Below, one piece after another: positions 1-6,574 of a stretch of DNA of 6,865 nt. The first letter of the stretch is position 1, and each line of letters starts with the position of its first letter. The translations under genes and the position numbers were made by a program. Source of the DNA: JAGNZR01 sp051648485 (GTDB lineage: Bacteria; Fusobacteriota; Fusobacteriia; Fusobacteriales; Fusobacteriaceae); NCBI GenBank assembly GCA_051648485.1, contig JBOFFH010000006.1:1-6865 (forward strand), in the 5' to 3' direction. The notes beneath the pieces were generated by a model. It saw nothing but the letters and a program-made list of their open reading frames with translations. It ran no database searches and was not told the DNA's origin.

Positions 1-335
1 CCATCTTTTTCAATCATTTTAAAAGGATCACTATTCCATTTTTCTAAGTCTCCAGCTGGAACTACATCTAAGTGGCCTAAAATTCCAACCATCTCTTCTC
101 CTGCACCTATTTCAGCATATCCATAATAACCTTTAGAATCTTTAAAAGTTTTAAACCCTAAACTTTTGCAAAGTTCCAAAGTCATATCTAAGCATCTATC
201 AATCTCTTTTCCAAATGGTGTTTCAATGGCTTCTTCGTCTAAAATACTAGGAATTGCTACTATGTCTCCTATAGCTTTAATAAGTTTAGGTCTTAAAGTT
301 TCATACTCTTTCATAAGTTGTTTTTTGATATCCAT
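1..335 (-). CDS. M20 family metallodipeptidase (PepV/Sapep-like), N-terminal part
   Basis: This is the first 111 residues of a zinc-dependent dipeptidase; the rest lies beyond the left edge of the window. Reading the minus strand from the ATG at 335-333 gives a continuous frame. The N-terminal helix leads into IVAIPSI (residues 25-31) and the TPFGKEIDRCLD stretch (39-50) typical of PepV-like enzymes. The metal-site motif GHLDVVPAG follows, with H88 as a zinc ligand and D90 as the conserved catalytic-side aspartate, then W100 and DPF (103-105), which match the W..xPF pattern of the family. An AAAGGAG ribosome site lies 6-12 bases upstream of the ATG, supporting this start. Known family members are cytoplasmic and cleave dipeptides, including unusual or D-containing ones; the exact substrate cannot be read here. 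The gene is divergent from the YfcC transporter, which suggests a shared role in peptide or amino-acid use. The catalytic glutamate and remaining zinc ligands are not in view. Confidence 0.9.
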   Translation of the reverse strand, partial: MDIKKQLMKEYETLRPKLIKAIGDIVAIPSILDEEAIETPFGKEIDRCLDMTLELCKSLGFKTFKDSKGYYGYAEIGAGEEMVGILGHLDVVPAGDLEKWNSDPFKMIEKD

Positions 336-439
336 ATCCCTCTCCTTTTATATAAAATCCCAATCAATATAATCTTACCATCTAAACTGATAGAAATAAA
401 GAAGAATTACTAAAATATCGAAATATATGTTGGTGAAAT

Positions 440-468
440 TTGACTTTTGATAATAAATAAGTTATAAC
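440..468 (+). promoter_or_regulatory. Putative sigma-70 promoter of the YfcC transporter gene
   Basis: TTGACT (440-445) and TATAAC (463-468) are separated by 17 bases, close to the housekeeping consensus. Transcription would start near 475, leaving a leader of about 27 bases before the ATG at 502. The -10 hexamer lies inside a 14-bp palindrome, described separately. No equally good promoter was found for the divergent dipeptidase gene. Confidence 0.6.
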
Positions 469-471
469 TTA
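458..471. promoter_or_regulatory. Perfect 14-bp palindrome over the -10, candidate operator
   Basis: The sequence TAAGTTATAACTTA reads the same on both strands and covers the whole predicted -10 element of the YfcC promoter. A dimeric repressor bound here would block RNA polymerase. Short AT-rich palindromes arise often by chance in such DNA, so the operator role is inferred from position only. No regulator gene is visible in the window. Confidence 0.35.
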
Positions 472-501
472 GCATCTATAAATTTAAATTAGGGGGAAAT
501 T

Positions 502-1992
502 ATGAAGAAAAAATTTAAAATGCCATCTGCATATACAATACTGTATGCATTGATAGGAGTTATGGCTATACTCAGTTGGATTGTACCTGCAGGGATTTAT
601 GAGTATGTTGATCCAACTTCATCTAAATTGCAACCAATACCTGGAACTTACTCTGTAGCAGAACCTAATCCTCAAGGACTTTGGGAAGTTATCTCTGCAC
701 CTATTCAAGGTTTTGCCGATGCTCAAGATATCGCTTTATTTGTACTTATAATAGGTGGATTTCTTGGTGTTGTTATGAAAACTGGTGCTATTGATGCTGG
801 TATTGCAGCTGTTATTAAAAAGTTCAAAGGAAAAGAAACACTTTTAATTCCAATTCTTATGGCTATTTTTGCTTTAGGAGGAACTACTTTTGGAATGGCA
901 GAAGAAACAGTTGCTTTTTATGCTATCTTAACACCTGTTATGCTTATAGCTGGATTTGATACTGTTACTACCATGGGAACTATTTTATTTGGTTCTGGAA
1001 TAGGTTGTTTAAATTCTACAGTAAATCCTTTTTCTACAGGAGTTGCTTCAGGATTTGCTGGAGTTTCTATTGGAGATGGAATTTTCTTGAGAATGGCTAT
1101 GCTTGTTATTCAAGTGGGACTTGCAAGCTGGATGCTTATGAGATATGCTGCTAAAGTTAAAGCTAATCCTAAAAATTCATTTGTTTACAATACTCGTGAA
1201 GAAGATTTAAATCATTTTGTAGGAGATTTAAGTAAAAAAGAAGAAATTATTGAATTTGATGGAAAAAGAAAAGCAGTTTTAACTCTTTTCTGTTTAACTT
1301 TCCTAACTATGGTAATAGGGGTTATTCCTTGGGCTTACAAATTCAACATTACAATTTTTGAGGATATTACCAATGCATTAAAAAATATTCCAGTAATTGG
1401 AAAGCTTTTAGGAAATATTGTTCCTTTAGGTGATTGGTGGTTTGGAGAGATGACTATACTTTTCTTAGTTTCAGCTGTTATAATCGGTCTTATCTATGGA
1501 ATGGAAGAAAAAGAAATACTTTCATCTTTTATGGCTGGAGCTAGAGATCTGCTTGGAGTTGCTTTAATTGTTGGAGTTTCTAGAGGAATTACAATAGTTA
1601 TGAACTCTGCTGGAATTACTGCCACTGTTTTAAATTTAGGAGAAACATATTTAATTGGATTAGGAAAAATACCTTTTATCCTTTTAACTTATCTTTTCTA
1701 TATGCCTATGGGACTTTTAATTCCTTCTACTTCAGGACTTGCTACTTTAACTATGCCAATCCTAGCACCTTTAGCTGATTTTGCTGGAGTTTCTAAAAGT
1801 GTAGTTATTGATGCTTACCAGTCAGCTGCTGGAATTATGAATCTTATCACTCCAGCTTCAGCTGTAGTAATGGGAGGACTAGCTATAGTTCGTGTAAGCT
1901 ATATCACTTGGTTAAAGTTTTCTGCTAAATTCTTAGCTATGCTTTTTGTAACAAGTTGTTTAGGACTTATATTTGGAGCTTTATTCAGTTAA
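502..1992 (+). CDS. YfcC family transporter (DcuC-like, ArcD-related)
   Basis: This 496-residue polytopic inner-membrane protein belongs to the YfcC / C4-dicarboxylate anaerobic carrier group. The KFKMPSAYTIL start (residues 4-14) followed by a long hydrophobic helix ending in WIVPAGIY (26-33) is the family's usual opening. Further membrane segments lie near 78-96, 113-131, 137-155 and 185-205, with more in the second half. Conserved-looking patches are EETVAFY (134-140), NSTVNPF (171-177), MNSAG (367-371), IPSTSG (407-412) and NLITPAS (447-453); the helix-breaking Ser/Thr/Pro clusters resemble the substrate-site hairpins of this transporter class. A poorly hydrophobic cytoplasmic loop spans about 220-253. 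Relatives include streptococcal ArcD-type arginine/ornithine carriers, so an amino acid or short peptide is a likelier substrate than a dicarboxylate, but the substrate is not readable. The ribosome site is AGGGGG at 491-496, which fits the anti-SD with one wobble pair. The gene is monocistronic: own promoter, then a terminator at 2015. Confidence 0.9.
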   Translation: MKKKFKMPSAYTILYALIGVMAILSWIVPAGIYEYVDPTSSKLQPIPGTYSVAEPNPQGLWEVISAPIQGFADAQDIALFVLIIGGFLGVVMKTGAIDAGIAAVIKKFKGKETLLIPILMAIFALGGTTFGMAEETVAFYAILTPVMLIAGFDTVTTMGTILFGSGIGCLNSTVNPFSTGVASGFAGVSIGDGIFLRMAMLVIQVGLASWMLMRYAAKVKANPKNSFVYNTREEDLNHFVGDLSKKEEIIEFDGKRKAVLTLFCLTFLTMVIGVIPWAYKFNITIFEDITNALKNIPVIGKLLGNIVPLGDWWFGEMTILFLVSAVIIGLIYGMEEKEILSSFMAGARDLLGVALIVGVSRGITIVMNSAGITATVLNLGETYLIGLGKIPFILLTYLFYMPMGLLIPSTSGLATLTMPILAPLADFAGVSKSVVIDAYQSAAGIMNLITPASAVVMGGLAIVRVSYITWLKFSAKFLAMLFVTSCLGLIFGALFS

Positions 1993-2014
1993 ATAATAAG
2001 ATTGAAAATTTCTT

Positions 2015-2042
2015 GAGAGCTACGTGTAGCTCTCTTTTTTTT
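2015..2042 (+). terminator. Rho-independent terminator after the YfcC gene
   Basis: An 8-bp perfect stem, GAGAGCTA (2015-2022) pairing with TAGCTCTC (2027-2034), has a 4-base loop and is followed at once by eight T residues (2035-2042). It sits 23 bases after the stop codon and separates the YfcC gene from the DUF2325-receptor unit. Confidence 0.93.
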
Positions 2043-2102
2043 AGATACTTTTCTAAATTGGCTATTTAATCTCTCTATAGAATCTTCATTCCAAACTTTT
2101 TA

Positions 2103-2131
2103 TTGACATATTTTTATTTCCATTATATACT
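2103..2131 (+). promoter_or_regulatory. Near-consensus promoter of the DUF2325-receptor unit
   Basis: A perfect TTGACA (2103-2108) is separated by exactly 17 bases from TATACT (2126-2131). This predicts a strong housekeeping promoter, with a start near 2138 and a leader of about 43 bases. The region between promoter and gene contains a small imperfect dyad, TTAC-AAA-GTAA (2150-2160). I saw no clear Fur-box match. The unit likely includes the downstream TonB-dependent receptor, because no terminator separates the two genes. Confidence 0.75.
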
Positions 2132-2180
2132 TTAACAAAATAATTTGATTTACAAAGTAATTTTTTAGGAGGTCGTATTT

Positions 2181-2453
2181 ATGATTGCTATTGTTGGCGG
2201 AGTAAAAAAATGTGAAAAAGAATACAAAAAAATAATGGATGAGGTCAATCACAAATGTAAAATTTTTAACACAATGTGCCCAAACTTCAAGAAAAAAATT
2301 GAGAACTGTCAGTGTTGTATTGTTTTTGTAAATACAGTTAGCCATAAAATGGTTAAATCCTGTAATGAAATTTGTAAAAAAAATAACATAAAAATGCTAC
2401 ATTTGACAAACAATGGTCAAGAAGCTTTAAAAGATTCTTTAGCTTTCATTTAA
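2181..2453 (+). CDS. Small cysteine-rich DUF2325 protein
   Basis: This 90-residue protein is a stand-alone DUF2325 domain. It opens with the Rossmann-like strand IAIVGG (2-7), has a central strand ending in FVNTVSHKM (49-57), the family's most recognisable motif, and closes with KKNNIKMLHL (66-75) and an ALKDSL helix (82-87). There is no signal peptide or membrane segment, so it is cytoplasmic. It carries eight cysteines, at 11, 26, 33, 43, 45, 46, 61 and 65, including a CxCC cluster, plus histidines at 24, 55 and 74, which is remarkable for this length. The function of the family is not settled; I recall a report of haem binding by a DUF2325 protein but cannot verify it here. The cysteines suggest metal, haem or redox chemistry, an inference only. 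An AGGAGGT ribosome site (2167-2173) supports the start. The gene precedes a TonB-dependent receptor by 73 bases with no terminator between, so co-transcription is likely. Confidence 0.88.
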   Translation: MIAIVGGVKKCEKEYKKIMDEVNHKCKIFNTMCPNFKKKIENCQCCIVFVNTVSHKMVKSCNEICKKNNIKMLHLTNNGQEALKDSLAFI

Positions 2454-2512
2454 TCTTCTACAATGTTTTTTATTTCAAAATACTTTATTAAATAACAACT
2501 TTATATATCTCT

Positions 2513-2529
2513 GGGAGGAACTTAAATTG
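2513..2529 (+). promoter_or_regulatory. Shine-Dalgarno site and TTG start of the receptor gene
   Basis: GGGAGGAA (2513-2520) lies 8 bases (counted from GGAGG) before a TTG codon at 2527-2529. No in-frame ATG occurs before the plug domain, and the signal peptide begins exactly at this codon. TTG is therefore the real start. It may lower translation relative to the DUF2325 gene just upstream. Confidence 0.85.
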
Positions 2530-4632
2530 AAAACAAAAATTATACTTGCAAGTTTTATAATTACAGCGGCAGCTTATGGAGACAATTCTCTTATTAAGCT
2601 GGGGGAAACTGTTGTCTCTACTATTGGATACGAGACAACTTTAAGAGAAACTCCTAAGAATGTTCAAGTGATTACACAGGAAGAGATTCAAAAAAAAAAT
2701 TACTCTAATGTTACTGATATTTTGAGAGATTCTCCATTAGTTACAGTGAGAGAAGATGAGTTTGGAGCTATTATAGACATGAGAGGAAGTGGACTCAATG
2801 CCAAAGCAACTGTGCAGATCATGATAGATAGTGTAAGTATCAATCCTATAGACATAAATCATGGGACTATACCTCTAAATACTATTCCAATTTCAAATAT
2901 TGAAAAGATTGAAATTCTTCCTGGAGGAAATGGTGTTCTTTACGGAGATGGAGCAACTGGAGGAGTCGTTAATATTATTACAAAATTTAATTCTGAGAAA
3001 AAAACATCTTTTAATCTTGGATCTAGATTAGGTTCTTATAGCTCTAAAGATTGGAACATGGGTGCCGGAACTGGATTTGGCGATTTAGGTATTCAAGTTA
3101 ACTACTCTGGTACTGATAAAAAATCTCATAGAGCTGATGAAAAATATGAAAAAGAAAATTTTGATATCTCTGGAAAATATGAGATTACTTCTAAAGATAG
3201 GATAACTTTAAAATATTCATATGCTGATGAAAAATCTAAAACTGCCCAGATGCTAACAGCTGAACAAATTAAAAACGATAGATTTCAATCTGGAATAGAT
3301 TACAGTGGAAATAAATCTGGAATAGATGAGAATGGAGATGTTCTTGACACTAGTCACATTGTCAGAAATGAAGTTATGGGAGTTTACGAAAAAGATATAA
3401 CTGATTCTTTAAAATTTAACTTACTTGGTAGTTATCAAAAATCAATGAATAACTCTGCTAAAAAAGACTTGAGTCTAATTAATATAAGTCCTAATTTTAT
3501 TGATTATAGAGACTATTATGCTGATACAATTGGAACTTTCACAGAAGAAAAATTAAAAATAACTCCATCTTTAAAATATATTTATAAACCTAACAGCTAC
3601 CTTATAGCTGGATATGATTTTAAAAAACAGGAGAGTAAAAGAAGTTTTGATAACTTTAGTGACATGTATAAGGTTTATGAGCTCGATACTGAAAAAACTA
3701 CTCATGGAGCTTTTGTTTTAAATAAAACTACTGTGGACAATTTTGAATTTGTTCAAGGTTTCAGAAGAGAGTGGACTACTTTCCATATAGATAAACTTAC
3801 TCATTACTACCATCGTGTAAAGCCTGGATTCCTAAATGGAGGTTATGTTGATTCTGGTCTTCAAAGAGACACTTTTAACAAATCTATGCAAAATGATGCT
3901 CTTGAGTTGTCTATTAACTATCTATATTCAAATACTGGAAATGTTTATGCTAGATTTGAAAAAAGTTTTAGAACTCCATCTCCTAGTGAATTTCAAGATA
4001 AGGATGGAACAGATTATCAAACTAATAACTTAGATGCTGAAAAAAATCAAAGTATTGAAATAGGAGTTAAAGATTATGCTTTTGGTTCTTTCTTAAGTGC
4101 AAATCTATTCTTTACTAGAACTGAGGGTGAGATTTTTTATGAAGAGGTAACTCATGGAAAAGAGTGGTACTATTCTAATCTTGATAAAACTGAGAGAAAG
4201 GGAGTAGAATTAAGTGCTGAACAATATTTTGACAAACTTACTTTTACACAAAACTTCTCTTATTTAAACTCTGAGATTGTGAGTGAATCTTCAGATGCAA
4301 GTGTAGTTGGAAATGCAGTTCCTTACACTCCAAAAATTAATTTCAATGTTTCTGCCAGATATGAATTTACAGATAAATTCAACACTATTTTATCAGTTAA
4401 CTATAAGGATAAATACTACATAGATAGAGCTAATGACTATAGAGCTGGCAGCAATATCACAACTAATCTTACACTCAACTATGCTATTAAATCTGGTTTA
4501 GATGTTTATGTAGGAGTTAATAATCTATTTGATAGAAACAACTATGATAATGTAGCTATTAAAGAAGAATCTATGGTTTTCGACCCTTCTGCTTCAAGAA
4601 ATTATTACACTGGATTTAGATATCAATTCTAG
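2527..4632 (+). CDS. TonB-dependent outer-membrane receptor (siderophore or other metal-chelate type)
   Basis: This 701-residue protein imports a ligand across the outer membrane using energy from TonB-ExbBD. A signal peptide (about 1-18: basic KTK, then IILASFIITAAAYG) is followed by a TonB-box-like ETVVST (27-32). The plug domain (about 39-153) contains NVQVITQEEI, the MRGSG turn and the closing LYGDGATGGVVNIITK block (138-153). The rest is a 22-strand-type barrel ending in aromatic YYTGFRYQF, whose terminal Phe is the usual BAM insertion signal. FRTPSPSEF (481-489) and NNLDAEKNQSIEIG (500-513) correspond to the FRAP and NPxL regions of iron-chelate receptors. No histidine lies between these two blocks, where haem receptors usually carry one, so a siderophore-like ligand is favoured, but this is weak evidence. 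The protein has no cysteine, as expected for this class. The start is TTG. The upstream neighbour is DUF2325, and a FecCD permease begins 2 kb downstream. Confidence 0.93.
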   Translation: MKTKIILASFIITAAAYGDNSLIKLGETVVSTIGYETTLRETPKNVQVITQEEIQKKNYSNVTDILRDSPLVTVREDEFGAIIDMRGSGLNAKATVQIMIDSVSINPIDINHGTIPLNTIPISNIEKIEILPGGNGVLYGDGATGGVVNIITKFNSEKKTSFNLGSRLGSYSSKDWNMGAGTGFGDLGIQVNYSGTDKKSHRADEKYEKENFDISGKYEITSKDRITLKYSYADEKSKTAQMLTAEQIKNDRFQSGIDYSGNKSGIDENGDVLDTSHIVRNEVMGVYEKDITDSLKFNLLGSYQKSMNNSAKKDLSLINISPNFIDYRDYYADTIGTFTEEKLKITPSLKYIYKPNSYLIAGYDFKKQESKRSFDNFSDMYKVYELDTEKTTHGAFVLNKTTVDNFEFVQGFRREWTTFHIDKLTHYYHRVKPGFLNGGYVDSGLQRDTFNKSMQNDALELSINYLYSNTGNVYARFEKSFRTPSPSEFQDKDGTDYQTNNLDAEKNQSIEIGVKDYAFGSFLSANLFFTRTEGEIFYEEVTHGKEWYYSNLDKTERKGVELSAEQYFDKLTFTQNFSYLNSEIVSESSDASVVGNAVPYTPKINFNVSARYEFTDKFNTILSVNYKDKYYIDRANDYRAGSNITTNLTLNYAIKSGLDVYVGVNNLFDRNNYDNVAIKEESMVFDPSASRNYYTGFRYQF
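3287..3327 (+). repeat. Short in-frame direct repeat within the receptor
   Basis: The 14-base unit AATCTGGAATAGAT occurs at 3287-3300 and again at 3314-3327, offset by 27 bases (nine codons). It gives two SGID copies (residues 255-258 and 264-267) in the segment SGIDYSGNKSGIDENGD, a polar Gly/Asn/Asp-rich stretch likely to be a surface loop of the barrel. Confidence 0.8.
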
Positions 4633-4643
4633 TGAAATTTATG

Positions 4644-4690
4644 TTGAATTAAATCATTCTTTGTGATAACATCAGATTAATCAGTAAAAT
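4644..4690 (+). promoter_or_regulatory. Weak candidate promoters before the phosphodiesterase gene
   Basis: Two overlapping possibilities exist in the 78-base gap: TTGAAT (4644-4649) with TAACAT (4667-4672) at 17-base spacing, and TTGTGA (4661-4666) with TAAAAT (4685-4690) at 18-base spacing. No terminator is visible after the receptor gene, so read-through from upstream may contribute as well. Confidence 0.3.
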
Positions 4691-4710
4691 AAAAATTCAA
4701 GGAGTATTTT

Positions 4711-5424
4711 ATGATCGTATTTGCCCATAGAGGTGCTTCAGGTTATAGCCCTCAGAATAGTTTAGCCTCAATAAAAAAAGCTTTAGAACTCGGTGCAAAG
4801 GCCATTGAGTTCGATGTTCAACTTTCTAAAGATAGAGTTCCAGTTGTTATTCACGATTTTTTTCTAGACAATCTTACAACAAATGGAAAAGGTTATGTGA
4901 AAAATTACACTTTAAAAGAATTGAAGAAATTCAAGCTTAAAAATAGATTTCAAGAAGATTATTCAGAAGAAACTATTCCTACTTTAGAAGAATTTATGAG
5001 TCAGCTTCCAAACGATATGCTTATAAACGTTGAAATGAAAGCTTTGCTCTCAGATAAAAAAGGATTGGAAGACAGTGTTGTAGAAATTTTGAAAAAATTT
5101 CCAGAAAAGAAAAATATAATCATCTCTTCTTTTGACCACGAACTTTTAAAAGAAATTCAAAATAAATATCCTGAATACAAGCTAGGAATATTAACAGATA
5201 CAAATATTTTAAATATGGATCAATACTTTATAAACTCTGAAATTAAAGCCAGCAGTATCAATCTAGGATTAGATTTAGCTGAAAAATCTCTTGTTGAAAA
5301 ACTTCATAGTCATGGTTTTAAAGTTTTTGTATACACTGTAAATTGTAAAAAAATTGCAGCAGAAATGTTGTCTATTGGTGTCGATGGAATTTTTTCTGAC
5401 TACGTAGATATTTTGAATAATTAA
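4711..5424 (+). CDS. Glycerophosphodiester phosphodiesterase (cytoplasmic, UgpQ-like)
   Basis: This 237-residue enzyme of the GDPD family would hydrolyse glycerophosphodiesters, products of phospholipid deacylation, to glycerol-3-phosphate and an alcohol. The catalytic signature HR...ExD...H is intact: H6 and R7 in FAHRGASGY, E33 and D35 in IEFDVQL, and H48 in VIHD. A further metal-ligand glutamate is expected at E108 (NVEMK). The C-terminal VYTVN (about 207-211) and GVDGIFSDYVD (224-234) blocks are typical of the barrel's end. There is no signal peptide, so it should be cytoplasmic, and its length is normal for the single-domain bacterial form. One oddity: the usual PEN motif after the first strand reads PQN (14-16), with Gln15 where most members carry Glu. 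AAGGAG (4699-4704) is the ribosome site. It follows the receptor by 78 bases and precedes the ArAE gene by 69; neither neighbour suggests a shared pathway. Confidence 0.93.
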   Translation: MIVFAHRGASGYSPQNSLASIKKALELGAKAIEFDVQLSKDRVPVVIHDFFLDNLTTNGKGYVKNYTLKELKKFKLKNRFQEDYSEETIPTLEEFMSQLPNDMLINVEMKALLSDKKGLEDSVVEILKKFPEKKNIIISSFDHELLKEIQNKYPEYKLGILTDTNILNMDQYFINSEIKASSINLGLDLAEKSLVEKLHSHGFKVFVYTVNCKKIAAEMLSIGVDGIFSDYVDILNN

Positions 5425-5436
5425 TATTTTTTTTTT

Positions 5437-5466
5437 TTGAATTTCTCTAGTTCTATAGTGTATAAT
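5437..5466 (+). promoter_or_regulatory. Promoter of the ArAE_1 gene with a 12-T tract at its -35
   Basis: A perfect TATAAT (5461-5466) lies 18 bases after TTGAAT (5437-5442). The two first T residues of the -35 are the end of a 12-base T run (5427-5438). The predicted start near 5473 leaves a leader of only about 20 bases, holding a purine-rich G-run ribosome site (AGAGGGGG, 5475-5482). Confidence 0.6.
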
Positions 5467-5493
5467 ACATGAAAAGAGGGGGAATAAACTGTT

Positions 5494-6471
5494 ATGAAAT
5501 ATATTGATTTTTTTGATCACAAAGTTATAAAAACTTCTATAGCCACAGTAATATCTATAGCTATAGCCGAATATTTTGGACTTAAGTATGCACTAACTGC
5601 AGGAATAGTTGCTATAATTACTATTCAAGGAACAGTAAAAGAAACTTATAGAATAGCTTCAGAGAGGATTATTGCTACAACCATAGGACTTATCATTTCA
5701 AGCTTACTTTTTTATTTTCTAGGATATAATTATATTAATTTAGGAATTTTCATTTTAATCTTTATGCCAATATGTATAAGATTTAAGCTCATACAGGGAT
5801 TTTTAGTTAATGTCGTTTTGGCTACCCATTTAATAAATGAGCAAAGTTCGAATTTTAATCTATTCCTTAATGAGTTTTCTATTTTAATTATTGGACTTTC
5901 AATAGGTATTATATTTAATTTTTATATGCCAGATGGAAATAAAGATATTAAAAAAATTTCTCAAGAGATAGGAGAAATAATTCAAAAAATTCTTTTGGAT
6001 ATGGGAGACAATTTTAGATGTAACTGCGTTTCAACCCAAGAACAAAAACTTTTTGATCAACTGAAAGAAAAAGGAACTATGGGAAGAAATTTAGCATTAA
6101 ACCAATTCAATAATACAATATTTTCAAATAATACGCTTAACATTGATTATTTTAGAATGAGATATCTCCAGTATAAAATTTTAAAAAGAATGAGAATAAG
6201 TTTTGGTAGAATATATAAAGTTACAAAATATAGTTTGAAAATAGCTGAACTTGTAGATAAAATCGCTATTACAAAATTTGATGAAGAAGAAATTATTAAA
6301 ATCATTAAGAAAATAGAAGATTATAAATTATTTTTCAAAAATAGTGAGTTACCAAAAACAAGAGAAGATTTTGAAAATCGTGCTATTCTCTATGGATTTT
6401 TAACTGATATTGAAGAATTTTCTGTTATCTCTTTAGATTATTTAAAAAATTATTCTAATAGAAAAAAATAA
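5494..6471 (+). CDS. ArAE_1 family membrane protein (YqjA-like aromatic acid exporter family)
   Basis: This 325-residue inner-membrane protein matches the layout of the ArAE_1 (formerly DUF939) family seen in B. subtilis YqjA. The N-terminal half carries about six hydrophobic segments (near 11-28, 33-46, 58-77, 80-95, 100-117 and 124-143). The family-typical block AGIVAIITIQGTVKETYRIA lies at 36-55, followed by ER (57-58). The second half (about 150-320) is a charged, helix-rich cytoplasmic region corresponding to ArAE_1_C. The annotation 'aromatic acid exporter' comes from distant relatives such as AaeB; for this branch neither the substrate nor transport itself is established. The ATG is fixed by an in-frame TAA at 5485-5487 and a G-rich ribosome site with a rather long spacing of about 11 bases. 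The gene has its own promoter and ends at a strong terminator, so it can be expressed alone, though read-through from the phosphodiesterase is possible. Confidence 0.85.
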   Translation: MKYIDFFDHKVIKTSIATVISIAIAEYFGLKYALTAGIVAIITIQGTVKETYRIASERIIATTIGLIISSLLFYFLGYNYINLGIFILIFMPICIRFKLIQGFLVNVVLATHLINEQSSNFNLFLNEFSILIIGLSIGIIFNFYMPDGNKDIKKISQEIGEIIQKILLDMGDNFRCNCVSTQEQKLFDQLKEKGTMGRNLALNQFNNTIFSNNTLNIDYFRMRYLQYKILKRMRISFGRIYKVTKYSLKIAELVDKIAITKFDEEEIIKIIKKIEDYKLFFKNSELPKTREDFENRAILYGFLTDIEEFSVISLDYLKNYSNRKK

Positions 6472-6476
6472 AAAAA

Positions 6477-6515
6477 GAGATATGATTTTACTCATGAAAT
6501 CATATCTCTTTTTTT
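6477..6515 (+). terminator. Long hairpin terminator after the ArAE_1 gene
   Basis: A 12-bp perfect stem, GAGATATGATTT (6477-6488) with AAATCATATCTC (6497-6508), has an 8-base loop and is followed by seven T residues (6509-6515). A matching A run precedes the left arm, so the stem can extend to about 18 bp and could work on both strands. It starts 5 bases after the stop codon and insulates the permease gene downstream. Confidence 0.93.
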
Positions 6516-6574
6516 ATGCAATTTTCTTGATTTTTACATACTTTAAATTATAAAATCAAATTATCAGCATAAAT

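Noticed and set aside
166..372. Plus-strand open frame of 68 codons
   Set aside because: It lies antisense to the M20 dipeptidase coding region, which has a recognisable active-site motif and ribosome site; the plus frame has no such support.
336..440. Promoter for the divergent dipeptidase
   Set aside because: TATATT-like -10 candidates exist on the minus strand, but none has a reasonable -35 at the right distance.
2041..2056. TTAGA/TCTAA inverted repeat after the first terminator
   Set aside because: The stem is only five weak pairs and overlaps the terminator's T run; expected by chance.
2100..2345. Minus-strand open frame of 81 codons
   Set aside because: It overlaps the DUF2325 gene and its promoter on the opposite strand and resembles no family; it is a by-product of AT-rich DNA.
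2403..2431. TTGACA and TTTAAA with 17-base spacing inside the end of the DUF2325 gene, a possible internal promoter for the receptor
   Set aside because: The -35 is perfect, but the -10 is weak and the hexamers fall in a conserved part of the coding sequence (Leu-Thr-Asn). It could add to receptor expression but cannot be claimed from sequence alone.
3836..4033. Plus-strand open frame of 65 codons inside the receptor gene
   Set aside because: It is an out-of-frame shadow of the TonB-dependent receptor.
5408..5438. Terminator after the phosphodiesterase gene, suggested by the T run
   Set aside because: The only stem is ATATT with AATAT, an A-U stem of five pairs with a wide loop, too weak for a convincing rho-independent terminator.
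5275..5520. Minus-strand open frame of 81 codons
   Set aside because: It covers the end of the phosphodiesterase gene and the ArAE promoter on the opposite strand and has no recognisable domain.
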